A stretch of 7,599 bases of DNA from Deltaproteobacteria bacterium (GCA_030604545.1 JAUVVS010000087.1:1-7599), one strand, 5' to 3'; shown: positions 1 through 6,240, counted from the stretch's first letter. Translations and numbers: made by a program. The notes: generated by a model not told the origin, from the sequence alone.

Positions 1-1
1 T

Positions 2-220
2 ACCGTCGATTCGATGAAAGAGCATAAAGGCGTGGGTTATCAACATGAGGGAGAAGAGTTTGTATATGTATTGTCAGGCAATATTGAAATACTGGTTGGA
101 GAGCATGTAAATTCACTTAGCGAGGGTGATTCCCTCCACTTTAACTCCGGAATCAGGCACAATTTAAGAAACACCGGCGAGAAAACAGCGGAGCTATTAG
201 TTGTTATCTATGGCCCATAG
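2..220 (+). CDS. Cupin-domain protein, C-terminal fragment (probable XRE-cupin transcriptional regulator)
   Basis: The reading frame is open from the left edge, so the gene starts outside the window and only its last 72 residues are visible. They form a small-barrel cupin. Motif 1 reads QHEGEEFVYVLSG (fragment residues 14-26, with H15 and E19 as likely metal ligands). Motif 2 reads GDSLHFNSGIRH (residues 42-53, H53 as a further ligand), with Asn where the usual Pro stands. The HEGEEF...VLSG pattern followed by a GD-x-L-x-F motif and termination soon after is typical of the C-terminal sensor domain of helix-turn-helix XRE-cupin regulators, which bind a small ligand and act as DNA-binding regulators in the cytoplasm. 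The helix-turn-helix would lie upstream, unseen. A stand-alone cupin is the alternative. The internal ATG at 14 is not a credible start because it would cut into the barrel. The nearest gene is an acyl-CoA dehydrogenase 284 bp downstream; a regulatory link is only inference. Confidence 0.8.
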   Translation, partial: TVDSMKEHKGVGYQHEGEEFVYVLSGNIEILVGEHVNSLSEGDSLHFNSGIRHNLRNTGEKTAELLVVIYGP

Positions 221-303
221 AAAGTTAATAGTATAATTTCTCAAAGCCTGTATTAGCATAGGATTTGTATAATATAACAAATTTAGGCATTTTAACTCAT
301 TTG

Positions 304-349
304 AGTTTCTTAATTCTGAAATTGTTTCTTTTTGTAATAAAAATTTTTT
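304..349 (+). repeat. Dispersed intergenic repeat, module 1, copy A
   Basis: The stretch 304-321 matches 7407-7424 at 17 of 18 positions (AGTTTCTTAATTCTGAAA against AGTTTCTTAGTTCTGAAA). It is followed in both places by a CTTTTTGT block (328-335 and 7431-7438) and an A/T-rich tail. A third, more diverged copy lies at 5907-5953. All three are just downstream of protein-coding genes on the same strand. The function is unknown. Confidence 0.65.
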
Positions 350-370
350 CGAATGAGAACTATGCGCTCT

Positions 371-468
371 AAGTTATTGGTTATTTGTTATTCGTTAATG
401 GGATGATGAAAATCGATCTCCAATAACCTACCTTAAACTAATAACTAATAACAAATAACGATTAACTC
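371..468. repeat. Imperfect inverted repeat of 29-bp arms
   Basis: The arms are 371-399 and 440-468. The reverse complement of the left arm matches the right arm at 24 of 29 positions, including a perfect 13-bp core (GTTATTTGTTATT at 380-392, AATAACAAATAAC at 447-459). The 40-bp spacer contains a further AATAACC (422-428). The arms themselves are built from short GTTATT-like units, so this may be a decayed repeat element or a cruciform or RNA stem in front of the dehydrogenase gene. No T-tract follows, which argues against an intrinsic terminator. Confidence 0.65.
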
Positions 469-504
469 TTCCGGCTTATCCAGGCTAGAGATGGGGAGCA
501 ATCT

Positions 505-1659
505 ATGTTTTTTAAGCTTACCGATGAACAACTCATGATTCAAACCATGGTTAAGGAGTTTTCAAGGGAGGTTATCGCTCCAACTGCCATGGAGCGAGAT
601 CGGACAAAAGAGTTCCCAGCTGAAAATCTTCGAAAAATGGGAGAGTTGGGTCTTATGGGAATGATGATTCCGCCCGAGTACAATGGTGCGGGAGCAGATA
701 CCGTAAGCTATGTGCTCGCTCTTTCCGAAATTGCCTACTCATGTGCTTCGACTGCTGTTGTCATGTCGGTTCAAAATTCCATTATATGTGAAAGCATATA
801 TCAATTTGGGACAGATGATCATAAGGAAAGATTTTTGAAACCACTTGCAGCAGGAAAGCATTTAGGTGCATTTGCCTTGACCGAGCCTAATGCAGGTTCA
901 GATCCGGTGGGACAATCAACAAAAGCTGTTTTGGATGGTGATTTTTATATTTTAAATGGGACCAAACGATTTATTACTACCGGCAAGAACGCAGATACAA
1001 TAATTGTCACGGCAAAAACAGATGAGGCCAAACGCCACAAAGGTATAAGCGCCTTTTTAGTAAAAAAAGATACGCCTGGATTAATTGTTGGAAATTTAGA
1101 AGAAAAATTGGGGTTACGCGCTTCTGATACTGTAGATTTAATTTTCGAGGATTGTCGAGTGCCTGCAGAAAATATACTGGGTAATGAAGGTGACGGATTC
1201 ATGATTGCCATGTCCGGTCTGGATGGCGGACGTATAGGAATTGCAGCGCAATCCATAGGAGTTGCACGGGCAGCTTTTGATGCCGCAGTAAATTATGCAA
1301 AAAAAAGGGAACAATTTGGCCGGACGATATCTAAATTTCAGGGTCTGCGATGGATGATTGCGGATATGGCCACGGAGATAGAGGCTGCTCAACAACTCAT
1401 GCTTTCTGCTGCAGCGATGAAGGACAGGGGGGAAAAATATACAGCCCAAGCTTCAATGGCAAAGCTTTTCGCATCTGAGATGGTAAATCGAATAACGGCA
1501 ACAGCCCTTCAGATTCATGGCGGTTACGGATTCACTAAAGAATATCCGGCAGAGCGGTTTTACAGGGATGCTCGGGTTTTTACGATTTATGAAGGCACTT
1601 CAGAAATACAGAGGGTGGTTATTTCCAACCATATATTACAGGATAAGCGTCTTCCCTGA
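505..1659 (+). CDS. Acyl-CoA dehydrogenase, short-chain / butyryl-CoA dehydrogenase type
   Basis: The 384-residue product has the usual length for a single-domain FAD acyl-CoA dehydrogenase, which makes the alpha,beta double bond in an acyl-CoA and passes electrons to electron-transfer flavoprotein in the cytoplasm. An N-terminal helical domain covers about 1-115. The FAD/substrate signature GAFALTEPNAGSD is at 121-133 and opens the beta domain. GLDGGRIGIAAQSIG lies in the C-terminal helical domain, followed by KREQFGR (267-273) and QIHGGYG (336-342). The catalytic base is predicted to be E363 in IYEGTSEIQR, the short-/medium-chain position, which argues against an isovaleryl-CoA-type enzyme. 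Overall it resembles clostridial butyryl-CoA dehydrogenase. The chain length of the substrate cannot be read from sequence. The start is supported by GGGGAG at 493-498, six bases before the ATG. No etfAB, thiolase or hydratase gene is adjacent. It ends 24 bp from a converging gene. Confidence 0.93.
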   Translation: MFFKLTDEQLMIQTMVKEFSREVIAPTAMERDRTKEFPAENLRKMGELGLMGMMIPPEYNGAGADTVSYVLALSEIAYSCASTAVVMSVQNSIICESIYQFGTDDHKERFLKPLAAGKHLGAFALTEPNAGSDPVGQSTKAVLDGDFYILNGTKRFITTGKNADTIIVTAKTDEAKRHKGISAFLVKKDTPGLIVGNLEEKLGLRASDTVDLIFEDCRVPAENILGNEGDGFMIAMSGLDGGRIGIAAQSIGVARAAFDAAVNYAKKREQFGRTISKFQGLRWMIADMATEIEAAQQLMLSAAAMKDRGEKYTAQASMAKLFASEMVNRITATALQIHGGYGFTKEYPAERFYRDARVFTIYEGTSEIQRVVISNHILQDKRLP

Positions 1660-1683
1660 ACAAATTGAACAAACACCTTTTTA

Positions 1684-2193
1684 TTAGTTATTCTTCCTTA
1701 CCTTTTTTATTATTTTTTTCGCTTTAGACAATGCTTTAGTTGTTTCTTTCAAACGATTGGCTAAAATTTCTGAAAATCCTTTAAAAAGTAAGTAACTGAG
1801 AATATACCTATTTTCACCTACTAACTGATTAATTTGTGAAATATCCGTTACCAAACAAGTGGTTTTATTTATAGCATATACAGAAGCAAGCCTGGCTGAA
1901 TTATCAATAATACCCATTTCACCAAAAATATCGCCGGTACGCTTGAGGACAACCAGCTCTTTTCCGCCTTTGATTATTCTAACTTTCCCGGAAACAAGAT
2001 AGTATGTCGAGGAATCAAAGACGCCCTCTTTAAGAATTAATTCTCCCGGTTTATATTTCTTTATGTCGCTAATTCGTAACAACTCTTGGAATTCCTTTTT
2101 GTCTAGAGCATCCAGTATCGGTATCTTTCTCAATTTTTGTATGACTTTGCGGTTGTATTTTAAATATCCGGAATCAATTTTTCTGTTTACCAT
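1684..2193 (-). CDS. Single-domain cyclic-nucleotide-binding (Crp-like sensor) protein
   Basis: The 169-residue protein carries one cyclic-nucleotide-binding beta-barrel, about residues 24-130. It begins IPILDALDKKEFQELL and contains the phosphate-binding cassette GDIFGEMGIIDNSARLAS. The conserved Glu (E92) and Arg (R101) of that cassette are present at the spacing seen in protein kinase A regulatory subunits, so nucleotide binding is plausible. No helix-turn-helix, kinase or channel domain is attached; the C-terminus is a lysine-rich helix (LKETTKALSKAKKIIKKVRK). It is therefore not a Crp/Fnr transcription factor, and its output is unknown. It begins 20 bp after the dapL stop codon and is probably co-transcribed with it. 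The start is ATG at 2193, with AAGGGAG at 2210-2204; an in-frame TTG at 2199 would add two residues and sits only four bases from that site. The ligand (cAMP, cGMP or none) cannot be told. Confidence 0.85.
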   Translation of the reverse strand: MVNRKIDSGYLKYNRKVIQKLRKIPILDALDKKEFQELLRISDIKKYKPGELILKEGVFDSSTYYLVSGKVRIIKGGKELVVLKRTGDIFGEMGIIDNSARLASVYAINKTTCLVTDISQINQLVGENRYILSYLLFKGFSEILANRLKETTKALSKAKKIIKKVRKNN

Positions 2194-2203
2194 GTTCAAA
2201 GTT

Positions 2204-2210
2204 CTCCCTT
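2204..2210 (-). promoter_or_regulatory. Ribosome binding site of the cNMP-domain gene
   Basis: AAGGGAG reads on the minus strand. It stands 10 bases before ATG (2193) and four before the alternative TTG (2199). ATG is preferred for its codon, although the spacing is at the long end; the TTG cannot be excluded. Confidence 0.6.
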
Positions 2211-2213
2211 TTT

Positions 2214-3440
2214 TTAATCTGTCAGCGCCTTTTTGATCTTGTACATAGCTTTTTGAATATTCTCATAACTATTGAAGGCACTGATCCTGATGAATCCCTC
2301 CCCACATTTTCCAAATCCTTCCCCTGGGGTGCAAACAACCCCGGCTTGTGTCAGAAGCAGGTCGAAGAATTTCCAGGAGTTCATTTTGCCTTCCAACCAA
2401 ATGTAAGGAGAGTTCTCCCCGCCCACGCATTCAAATCCAAGTGCAGCCAATTTCTGTCGAACCAGGGCTGCATTATTCAAGTAATAGTCTATGAGTTCTT
2501 TGACCTGGGCTTTTCCCTTTTCACTGTATACTGCTTCGGCCGCTCTCTGAACTGGATATGGGACTCCGTTAAACTTTGTAGAGTGACGCCTATTCCAGAG
2601 TGAATGCAGGGAATGTTTGTCTCCATTACCGTCATATGCCATGCATGTCTTAGGAATCACTGTGTATGAGCAGCGGGTCCCTGTGAATCCTGCTGTTTTG
2701 GAGAAACTTCTGAATTCAATCGCCACTTCCCTGGCTCCATTTACTTCATATATGGATTTGGGCAAAGAGTTGTCACGAATAAAGGCCTCATAAGCGGCAT
2801 CGTAAAGGATAAGGGCTTTTTTTTCATGAGCAAAGTTCACCCATGTCTGAAGCAAATCCCTGGTGATAGTGACACCAGTGGGATTGTTGGGAAAACATAG
2901 GTAAATCAGGTCTACCGATTCGTTGGGCGGTTCGGGTATAAATCCGTTTTCCCTGGTGCTATCCATATATACGATCTTCTTATATCTGCCGTTATTAAAT
3001 TCACCGGTACGACCGGCCATGACATTAGTGTCCAAATATACGGGATAGACCGGGTCTGGTATGGCGACGTTGATGTTCGTATCAAAAATTTCCTGAATAT
3101 TTCCCGTGTCGCACTTGGCGCCGTCACTTACAAAAATCTCATCCGAAGAAATCTCTGCTCCTCTTGCCTGGAAATCTTCGGCTGCAATTTTCTCGCGTAA
3201 AAATTGGTAACCTTGAGAAGGCCCATATCCCCGGAAGGTATTGTTTTCAGCCATTTCATCCACGGCCCCATGGAATGCCTCGATGCAAGCCTTCGGTAGA
3301 GCCTTGGTAACATCTCCAATACCGAGTTTGATAATCTCTTTATCGGGATGATCCTTCTGAAATGCTGCAACCCGATTGGCTATTTCGAAAAATAAATAGG
3401 AAGCCTGAAGTTTGAGATAGTTTTCATTGATCCTTATCAT
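2214..3440 (-). CDS. dapL: LL-diaminopimelate aminotransferase (DapL)
   Basis: DapL is a PLP-dependent class I/II aminotransferase. It converts tetrahydrodipicolinate and glutamate directly to LL-diaminopimelate, bypassing the succinylase/acetylase branches on the way to lysine and peptidoglycan. The 408-residue product has the family's usual length and opens with the characteristic MIRINENYLKLQASYLFFEI. Further landmarks are GYGPSQGYQFLREKIA (71-86), CFPNNPTG (182-189), the cofactor-contacting ILYDAAYEAF (D214, Y217), the PLP-binding lysine K248 in FRSFSKTAGFTGTR, and a C-terminal substrate loop TPGEGFGKCGEGFIRISAF. The frame extends 16 codons further to a TTG at 3488, but that start would lie at or before the transcription start of the promoter at 3490-3518 and lacks family similarity, so ATG 3440 is chosen. 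The ribosome site is weak (AAGAG, 3452-3448). No dapA, dapB or dapF lies nearby. A cNMP-domain gene follows 20 bp downstream. Confidence 0.94.
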   Translation of the reverse strand: MIRINENYLKLQASYLFFEIANRVAAFQKDHPDKEIIKLGIGDVTKALPKACIEAFHGAVDEMAENNTFRGYGPSQGYQFLREKIAAEDFQARGAEISSDEIFVSDGAKCDTGNIQEIFDTNINVAIPDPVYPVYLDTNVMAGRTGEFNNGRYKKIVYMDSTRENGFIPEPPNESVDLIYLCFPNNPTGVTITRDLLQTWVNFAHEKKALILYDAAYEAFIRDNSLPKSIYEVNGAREVAIEFRSFSKTAGFTGTRCSYTVIPKTCMAYDGNGDKHSLHSLWNRRHSTKFNGVPYPVQRAAEAVYSEKGKAQVKELIDYYLNNAALVRQKLAALGFECVGGENSPYIWLEGKMNSWKFFDLLLTQAGVVCTPGEGFGKCGEGFIRISAFNSYENIQKAMYKIKKALTD

Positions 3441-3489
3441 AAGCAAGCTCTTGAAATTTATCGTATTAATTTTGAATGATTTGCACAAA

Positions 3490-3518
3490 AGAATAACAAG
3501 GAAAATTTCCTATGTCAA
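3490..3518 (-). promoter_or_regulatory. Sigma70-type promoter for dapL
   Basis: On the minus strand a perfect -35 TTGACA (3518-3513) is followed after 17 bases by TATTCT (3495-3490), four of six matches to TATAAT. Transcription would start near 3483, giving an mRNA leader of about 43 bases to the dapL ATG at 3440. The spacer holds the palindrome AGGAAATTTTCCT, which could be an operator. This is the best-spaced promoter of the window, but it is called only from consensus. Confidence 0.6.
3499..3511. promoter_or_regulatory. Palindrome AGGAAA-A-TTTCCT inside the dapL promoter spacer
   Basis: The two 6-bp half-sites are perfect and share one central base. The site lies between the -35 and -10 boxes of the dapL promoter, where a bound repressor or a MerR-like activator would act. 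A shorter relative, AGGAA-A-TTCCT, lies at 3680-3690 in the recD2 leader. A regulatory role is inference; AT-rich palindromes of this size also arise by chance. Confidence 0.3.
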
Positions 3519-3558
3519 TTCAAAATGCTTTACAACACTTTCATTTGGGATCTTTAAC

Positions 3559-3588
3559 TTGACAATCTTCAGCTTTATTGAATACAAT
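3559..3588 (+). promoter_or_regulatory. Sigma70-type promoter for recD2
   Basis: A perfect -35 TTGACA (3559-3564) is followed after 18 bases by TACAAT (3583-3588), five of six matches to TATAAT. Transcription would begin near 3595, leaving an untranslated leader of about 120 bases before the ATG at 3715. That leader contains the stem-loop at 3627-3659. Confidence 0.55.
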
Positions 3589-3626
3589 TTTAAATTATTA
3601 TCCTTAAATCTTGTCAATCGTGCTTG

Positions 3627-3659
3627 CCCCGTTAAATTAACTTAAATATTTAACTGGGG
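3627..3659 (+). other. Potential stem-loop in the recD2 leader
   Basis: CCCCGTTAAA (3627-3636) pairs with TTTAACTGGGG (3649-3659), with one bulged T and a 12-base loop. It lies between the proposed recD2 promoter and the start codon. There is no T-tract after it, so it is not a canonical terminator. It could be an mRNA structure or a dyad-type protein site. Confidence 0.35.
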
Positions 3660-3679
3660 TTAATCCTGTCTAATAAAAA

Positions 3680-3690
3680 AGGAAATTCCT
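3680..3690. promoter_or_regulatory. Palindrome AGGAA-A-TTCCT upstream of recD2
   Basis: This perfect 11-bp odd palindrome lies 24 bases before the recD2 start codon. It resembles the one in the dapL promoter spacer (3499-3511). The pair could be sites for one regulator of both genes, but this is speculative. Confidence 0.25.
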
Positions 3691-3714
3691 ATACTATCAA
3701 ATTAAGGCATAGAA

Positions 3715-5904
3715 ATGATTGTTGATCTTGAAGGCCAGATTGAAAGAATTACATACACAAACGAGGAGAACGGCTATACAGTCGCCAAAGTTAAGGTTCG
3801 TGGACAAAAAGGTCTGGTGACTGTGGTCGGAAACCTGATATCGCCTGCACTGGGAGAAATCCTTCAAATGAAGGGTGAATGGGTCAATCATCCCAAATAT
3901 GGTGAGCAGTTCAAGGCCATACATTATAAAACCACGGTTCCGGCTACAGTTTATGGAATAAAAAAATATCTGGGTTCCGGGCTTATCAAAGGTGTTGGTC
4001 CTGTGATGGCAGGAAGAATCGTAAAGATATTCGGCAAAAAAACCCTGGATATTATAGAAGACGATATTGAGAAATTAACCCAAGTCGATGGTATCGGCAA
4101 AAAACGGATCGCAATGATACGACAAGCCTGGGACGATCAAAAAGAGATCAGGGATGTGATGCTCTTTTTGCAAACCTACGGAGTCAGTTCAGGTTATGCT
4201 ACGAAGATATTCAAACAGTACAAAAACAGATCCATCGCTGTGGTAAAACAAAACCCTTTTCGCCTTGCAACGGACATCTTTGGCATTGGTTTTATTATTG
4301 CCGATCGTATTGCCGAAAAACTAGGATTTGCTAAAAATTCTGAATTAAGGGTCGAAGCAGGAATACTTTATGTTCTAAATCAACTGGCAGACGAAGGACA
4401 TGTATATTACCCTTACGAACCACTCATAGAAAAGTGCAAAGAAATTCTCCAGGCCAACAGTGAAGTTGTAATCAAAGCTCTTGCCGCCATCGCAGCCAAC
4501 AGGAAAATAATTATCGAAAAATTCAATGAGACAAATGAAGAATCAATATCCTATAATAAAGCTGTTTATTTGGAAAAGTTTCACTTTTGTGAAACAAGCA
4601 TCGCCGCTAGATTTAAAACGCTGATAGAACCTCCCCAGTCGATCCATAAGGTCGATTCGGAAAAAGCCATAGAGTGGGTGCAGCAGCAACTTCCTATTAC
4701 GCTGGCAAGAAACCAGATTACGGCCATAAAATGCGCGCTTGAAAAGAAATTGATGATCATTACCGGCGGGCCCGGCACGGGAAAGACAACGATTATCAAT
4801 GCTATTTTAAAGATTTTTTCAAAGCTCAAGGTGAAAATCATGCTCGCTGCGCCAACAGGAAGGGCCGCAAAACAAATGAGTGAAACTACAGGCTATGGAG
4901 CAAAGACTATTCACCGGTTGCTTGAGTTTAGCATTAAGAAAGGAGGATTCCAGAAAAACGAGGAAAAACCACTGGCTTGCGATTTGATTATCGTAGATGA
5001 GGCCTCTATGATAGACACGATTTTAATGCACCACCTTATTAAGGCAATTCCTCCCGGAGCAACCTTTATTCTCGTTGGTGATGTGAACCAGCTTCCATCT
5101 GTGGGGGCCGGAAATGTTCTCAAAGACATTATAGCATCAAATATGATGACGGTAGTTAAATTAAACGAGATTTTTCGTCAGGCTAAAACAAGTCAGATTA
5201 TTGTCAATGCTCATAAGATCAATAACGGCGTTATTCCAGCTTTTAAACCGCAAGATTCAACCGGCCCGTCCAGGCCAAAAGATGATTTTTATTTCATCCA
5301 GCAGGAAGACCCTGAAAAGGTTCTGGAAATTATATTGGAACTTACCAAGGAGAGGATACCGCGCAGTTTTGGTTTTGATCCGGTTGACGAAATTCAGGTG
5401 TTGACACCCATGCATAAGGGTGTTGTAGGAGCCGTGAACCTTAACAACAAGTTGCAGGAAGTGCTCAATCCAGGCGAAGACATTGTGGTACGTGGAAGCC
5501 GGCGTTACCGGCTCAACGATAAAGTAATGCAAATCAAGAATAATTATGATAAAGAGGTTTTCAACGGTGACATCGGAAGGATCACCAGGGTCGAGCCGAT
5601 TGACCAGGAAATTATCATATCATTTGACGGCCGTAAGGTTTCCTATGATTTTACAGATCTGGATGAAATTGTTCTATCATACGCGGTTTCCGTGCACAAG
5701 TCACAAGGTTCTGAATATCCTGCCGTGGTTATGCCTATCCTGACCCAGCATTATATGCTCCTTCAGCGAGATCTGATTTACACGGCAGTTACCCGGGGAC
5801 GCAAACTGGTCGTGATGGTAGGTACTCGAAAAGCGTTGGCCATCGGAGTAAAAAATGACAAAACCCGAAAGCGGTATACATATTTAAGGCACAGAATGGG
5901 TTGA
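3715..5904 (+). CDS. recD2: RecD2-type ATP-dependent 5'-3' DNA helicase
   Basis: The 729-residue product is a superfamily 1B helicase of the RecD2 class, which unwinds DNA 5' to 3' without RecBC and acts in DNA repair and replication-fork maintenance. An OB-like N-terminal domain (about 1-75) is followed by helix-hairpin-helix units (about 77-107, 119-135 and 188-204, with IKGVGPVMAG, VDGIGKKR and IFGIGF). The motor carries Walker A GGPGTGKT (351-358, K357), motif Ia APTGRAAK (379-386), TIHRLL (398-403), Walker B IIVDEASM (425-432), motif III VGDVNQLPS (454-462), EIFRQ (485-489), an SH3-like insert around 585-640, the UvrD_C_2 region SVHKSQGSEYP (659-669), and motif VI YTAVTRGR with R694 and R696. 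All catalytic motifs look intact and the length fits the family. The long N-terminal extension separates it from RecBCD RecD. The ribosome site is weak (AAGG at 3704-3707, seven bases before ATG). Its neighbours are unrelated in function. Confidence 0.95.
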   Translation: MIVDLEGQIERITYTNEENGYTVAKVKVRGQKGLVTVVGNLISPALGEILQMKGEWVNHPKYGEQFKAIHYKTTVPATVYGIKKYLGSGLIKGVGPVMAGRIVKIFGKKTLDIIEDDIEKLTQVDGIGKKRIAMIRQAWDDQKEIRDVMLFLQTYGVSSGYATKIFKQYKNRSIAVVKQNPFRLATDIFGIGFIIADRIAEKLGFAKNSELRVEAGILYVLNQLADEGHVYYPYEPLIEKCKEILQANSEVVIKALAAIAANRKIIIEKFNETNEESISYNKAVYLEKFHFCETSIAARFKTLIEPPQSIHKVDSEKAIEWVQQQLPITLARNQITAIKCALEKKLMIITGGPGTGKTTIINAILKIFSKLKVKIMLAAPTGRAAKQMSETTGYGAKTIHRLLEFSIKKGGFQKNEEKPLACDLIIVDEASMIDTILMHHLIKAIPPGATFILVGDVNQLPSVGAGNVLKDIIASNMMTVVKLNEIFRQAKTSQIIVNAHKINNGVIPAFKPQDSTGPSRPKDDFYFIQQEDPEKVLEIILELTKERIPRSFGFDPVDEIQVLTPMHKGVVGAVNLNNKLQEVLNPGEDIVVRGSRRYRLNDKVMQIKNNYDKEVFNGDIGRITRVEPIDQEIIISFDGRKVSYDFTDLDEIVLSYAVSVHKSQGSEYPAVVMPILTQHYMLLQRDLIYTAVTRGRKLVVMVGTRKALAIGVKNDKTRKRYTYLRHRMG

Positions 5905-5906
5905 CT

Positions 5907-5953
5907 AGTCTCTTAATAATTGATTTTGTGTTTTTTGTGGCAAAAATAATTTT
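5907..5953 (+). repeat. Dispersed intergenic repeat, module 1, copy B
   Basis: Aligned without gaps to copy C (7407 onward), 5907-5944 matches at about 30 of 38 positions. The strongest block is TTTGTG-x-TTTTTGTGGCAAA. It begins just after the recD2 stop codon. Copy A at 304-349 is the third member. Confidence 0.65.
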
Positions 5954-5984
5954 AATCAACTTGAAGCCATTAACTATCCATTGA

Positions 5985-6011
5985 AGATTTCAGATTTCAG
6001 ATTTCAGATTT
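5985..6011. repeat. Tandem heptamer array (AGATTTC)n
   Basis: Three perfect AGATTTC units plus AGATTT of a fourth are found head to tail. The related block at 7515-7539 has only one such unit, so the array looks like a local expansion by replication slippage. It is too short, and lacks spacers, to be a CRISPR array. Confidence 0.75.
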
Positions 6012-6055
6012 AAGGAATTTTTCTATTTTTATTTAAAACAACGGAGCGACACGCG

Positions 6056-6076
6056 GCGCAAGCGCCTGCGCTGCGC
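6056..6076. other. Strong GC-rich hairpin
   Basis: GCGC-a-AGCG (6056-6064) pairs with CGCTGCGC (6069-6076), with one bulged A and a CCTG loop that could close further. Its G+C content stands out sharply from the AT-rich flanks. No T-run follows on either strand, so it is not a standard intrinsic terminator. It more likely marks the core of a repeat element. Confidence 0.6.
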
Positions 6077-6158
6077 GAGCGACTTCCATAAATCTAAAAT
6101 CATCAATCATCAATCTGCAATCCCTTGTGCCGGCCCGTTCGGGTTAGGTGATCTTTTA

Positions 6159-6187
6159 TTGCAAATTGAAGCTTCCCATGCTATATG
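6159..6187 (+). promoter_or_regulatory. Weak promoter candidate for the second acyl-CoA dehydrogenase
   Basis: TTGCAA (6159-6164), then 17 bases, then TATATG (6182-6187); each hexamer matches the sigma70 consensus at four of six positions. An alternative -10, TAAATT, lies at 6191-6196. In such AT-rich DNA the support is slight. Confidence 0.28.
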
Positions 6188-6207
6188 TGATAAATTCATC
6201 AAGCTTA

Positions 6208-6227
6208 ACCCTCCAATAAAATAGGGT
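6208..6227 (+). other. Small stem in the leader of the second acyl-CoA dehydrogenase
   Basis: ACCCT (6208-6212) and AGGGT (6223-6227) could pair around a 10-base loop, 13 bases before the ribosome binding site. The stem is only five base pairs, so it may be chance. Confidence 0.2.
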
Positions 6228-6240
6228 AACCAAAAGAAAA

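Larger units (their letters stand above)
221..504. other. Intergenic region between the cupin gene and the first acyl-CoA dehydrogenase
   Basis: This 284-bp AT-rich stretch has no credible gene on either strand. It holds one copy of a dispersed repeat (304-349) and a long imperfect inverted repeat (371-468). Two perfect TATAAT hexamers occur (232-237 and 268-273), but neither has a recognisable -35 box at 16-18 bp, so I do not call a promoter for the dehydrogenase. No hairpin followed by a T-run is seen after the cupin gene. Confidence 0.7.
3441..3714. other. Divergent intergenic region between dapL and recD2
   Basis: This 274-bp AT-rich region separates two diverging genes. It holds a good promoter for each gene, two AGGAA-type palindromes (3499-3511 and 3680-3690) and a stem-loop sequence in the recD2 leader (3627-3659). 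A third TTGACA on the minus strand (3617-3612) has only a poor -10 partner (TTTAAA, 3594-3589). I see no gene of its own here. Confidence 0.75.
5979..6122. repeat. Small repeat element with degenerate terminal inverted repeats and a GC-rich core hairpin
   Basis: The outer arms 5979-6011 and 6090-6122 are inverted copies matching at about 24 of 33 positions. The left arm contains tandem AGATTTC heptamers: three perfect copies at 5985-6005 and a partial fourth. The centre (6041-6083) switches abruptly to very GC-rich sequence with a strong hairpin at 6056-6076. A 25-bp block inside it (6006-6030) recurs at 7515-7539 with two mismatches. Without coding capacity it looks like a non-autonomous element (MITE- or REP-like). 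No target-site duplication could be confirmed by eye. Confidence 0.5.

Noticed and set aside
1299..1306. Run of eight A bases in the first dehydrogenase as a frameshift site
   Set aside because: The frame is intact through conserved KKREQFGR on both sides. No stem or alternative product suggests programmed slippage.
945..1449. Two overlapping minus-strand open frames of 103 codons inside the first dehydrogenase
   Set aside because: They lie opposite a gene with clear family motifs and show no recognisable domain.
2253..2603. Plus-strand open frame of 116 codons opposite dapL
   Set aside because: It is antisense to a conserved part of dapL and has no family signature.
3441..3488. Longer DapL start at TTG 3488
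   Set aside because: It would begin at or before the predicted transcription start and adds 16 residues not typical of DapL.
3427..3645. Plus-strand hydrophobic 72-codon frame across the dapL start and the divergent promoters
   Set aside because: It overlaps the dapL coding start and both promoters. Its Ile/Leu/Phe richness is what AT-rich non-coding DNA gives by chance.
5985..6011. AGATTTC array as a CRISPR or phase-variation repeat
   Set aside because: Units are head to tail without spacers. With only three full copies outside any gene or promoter core, neither role is supported.
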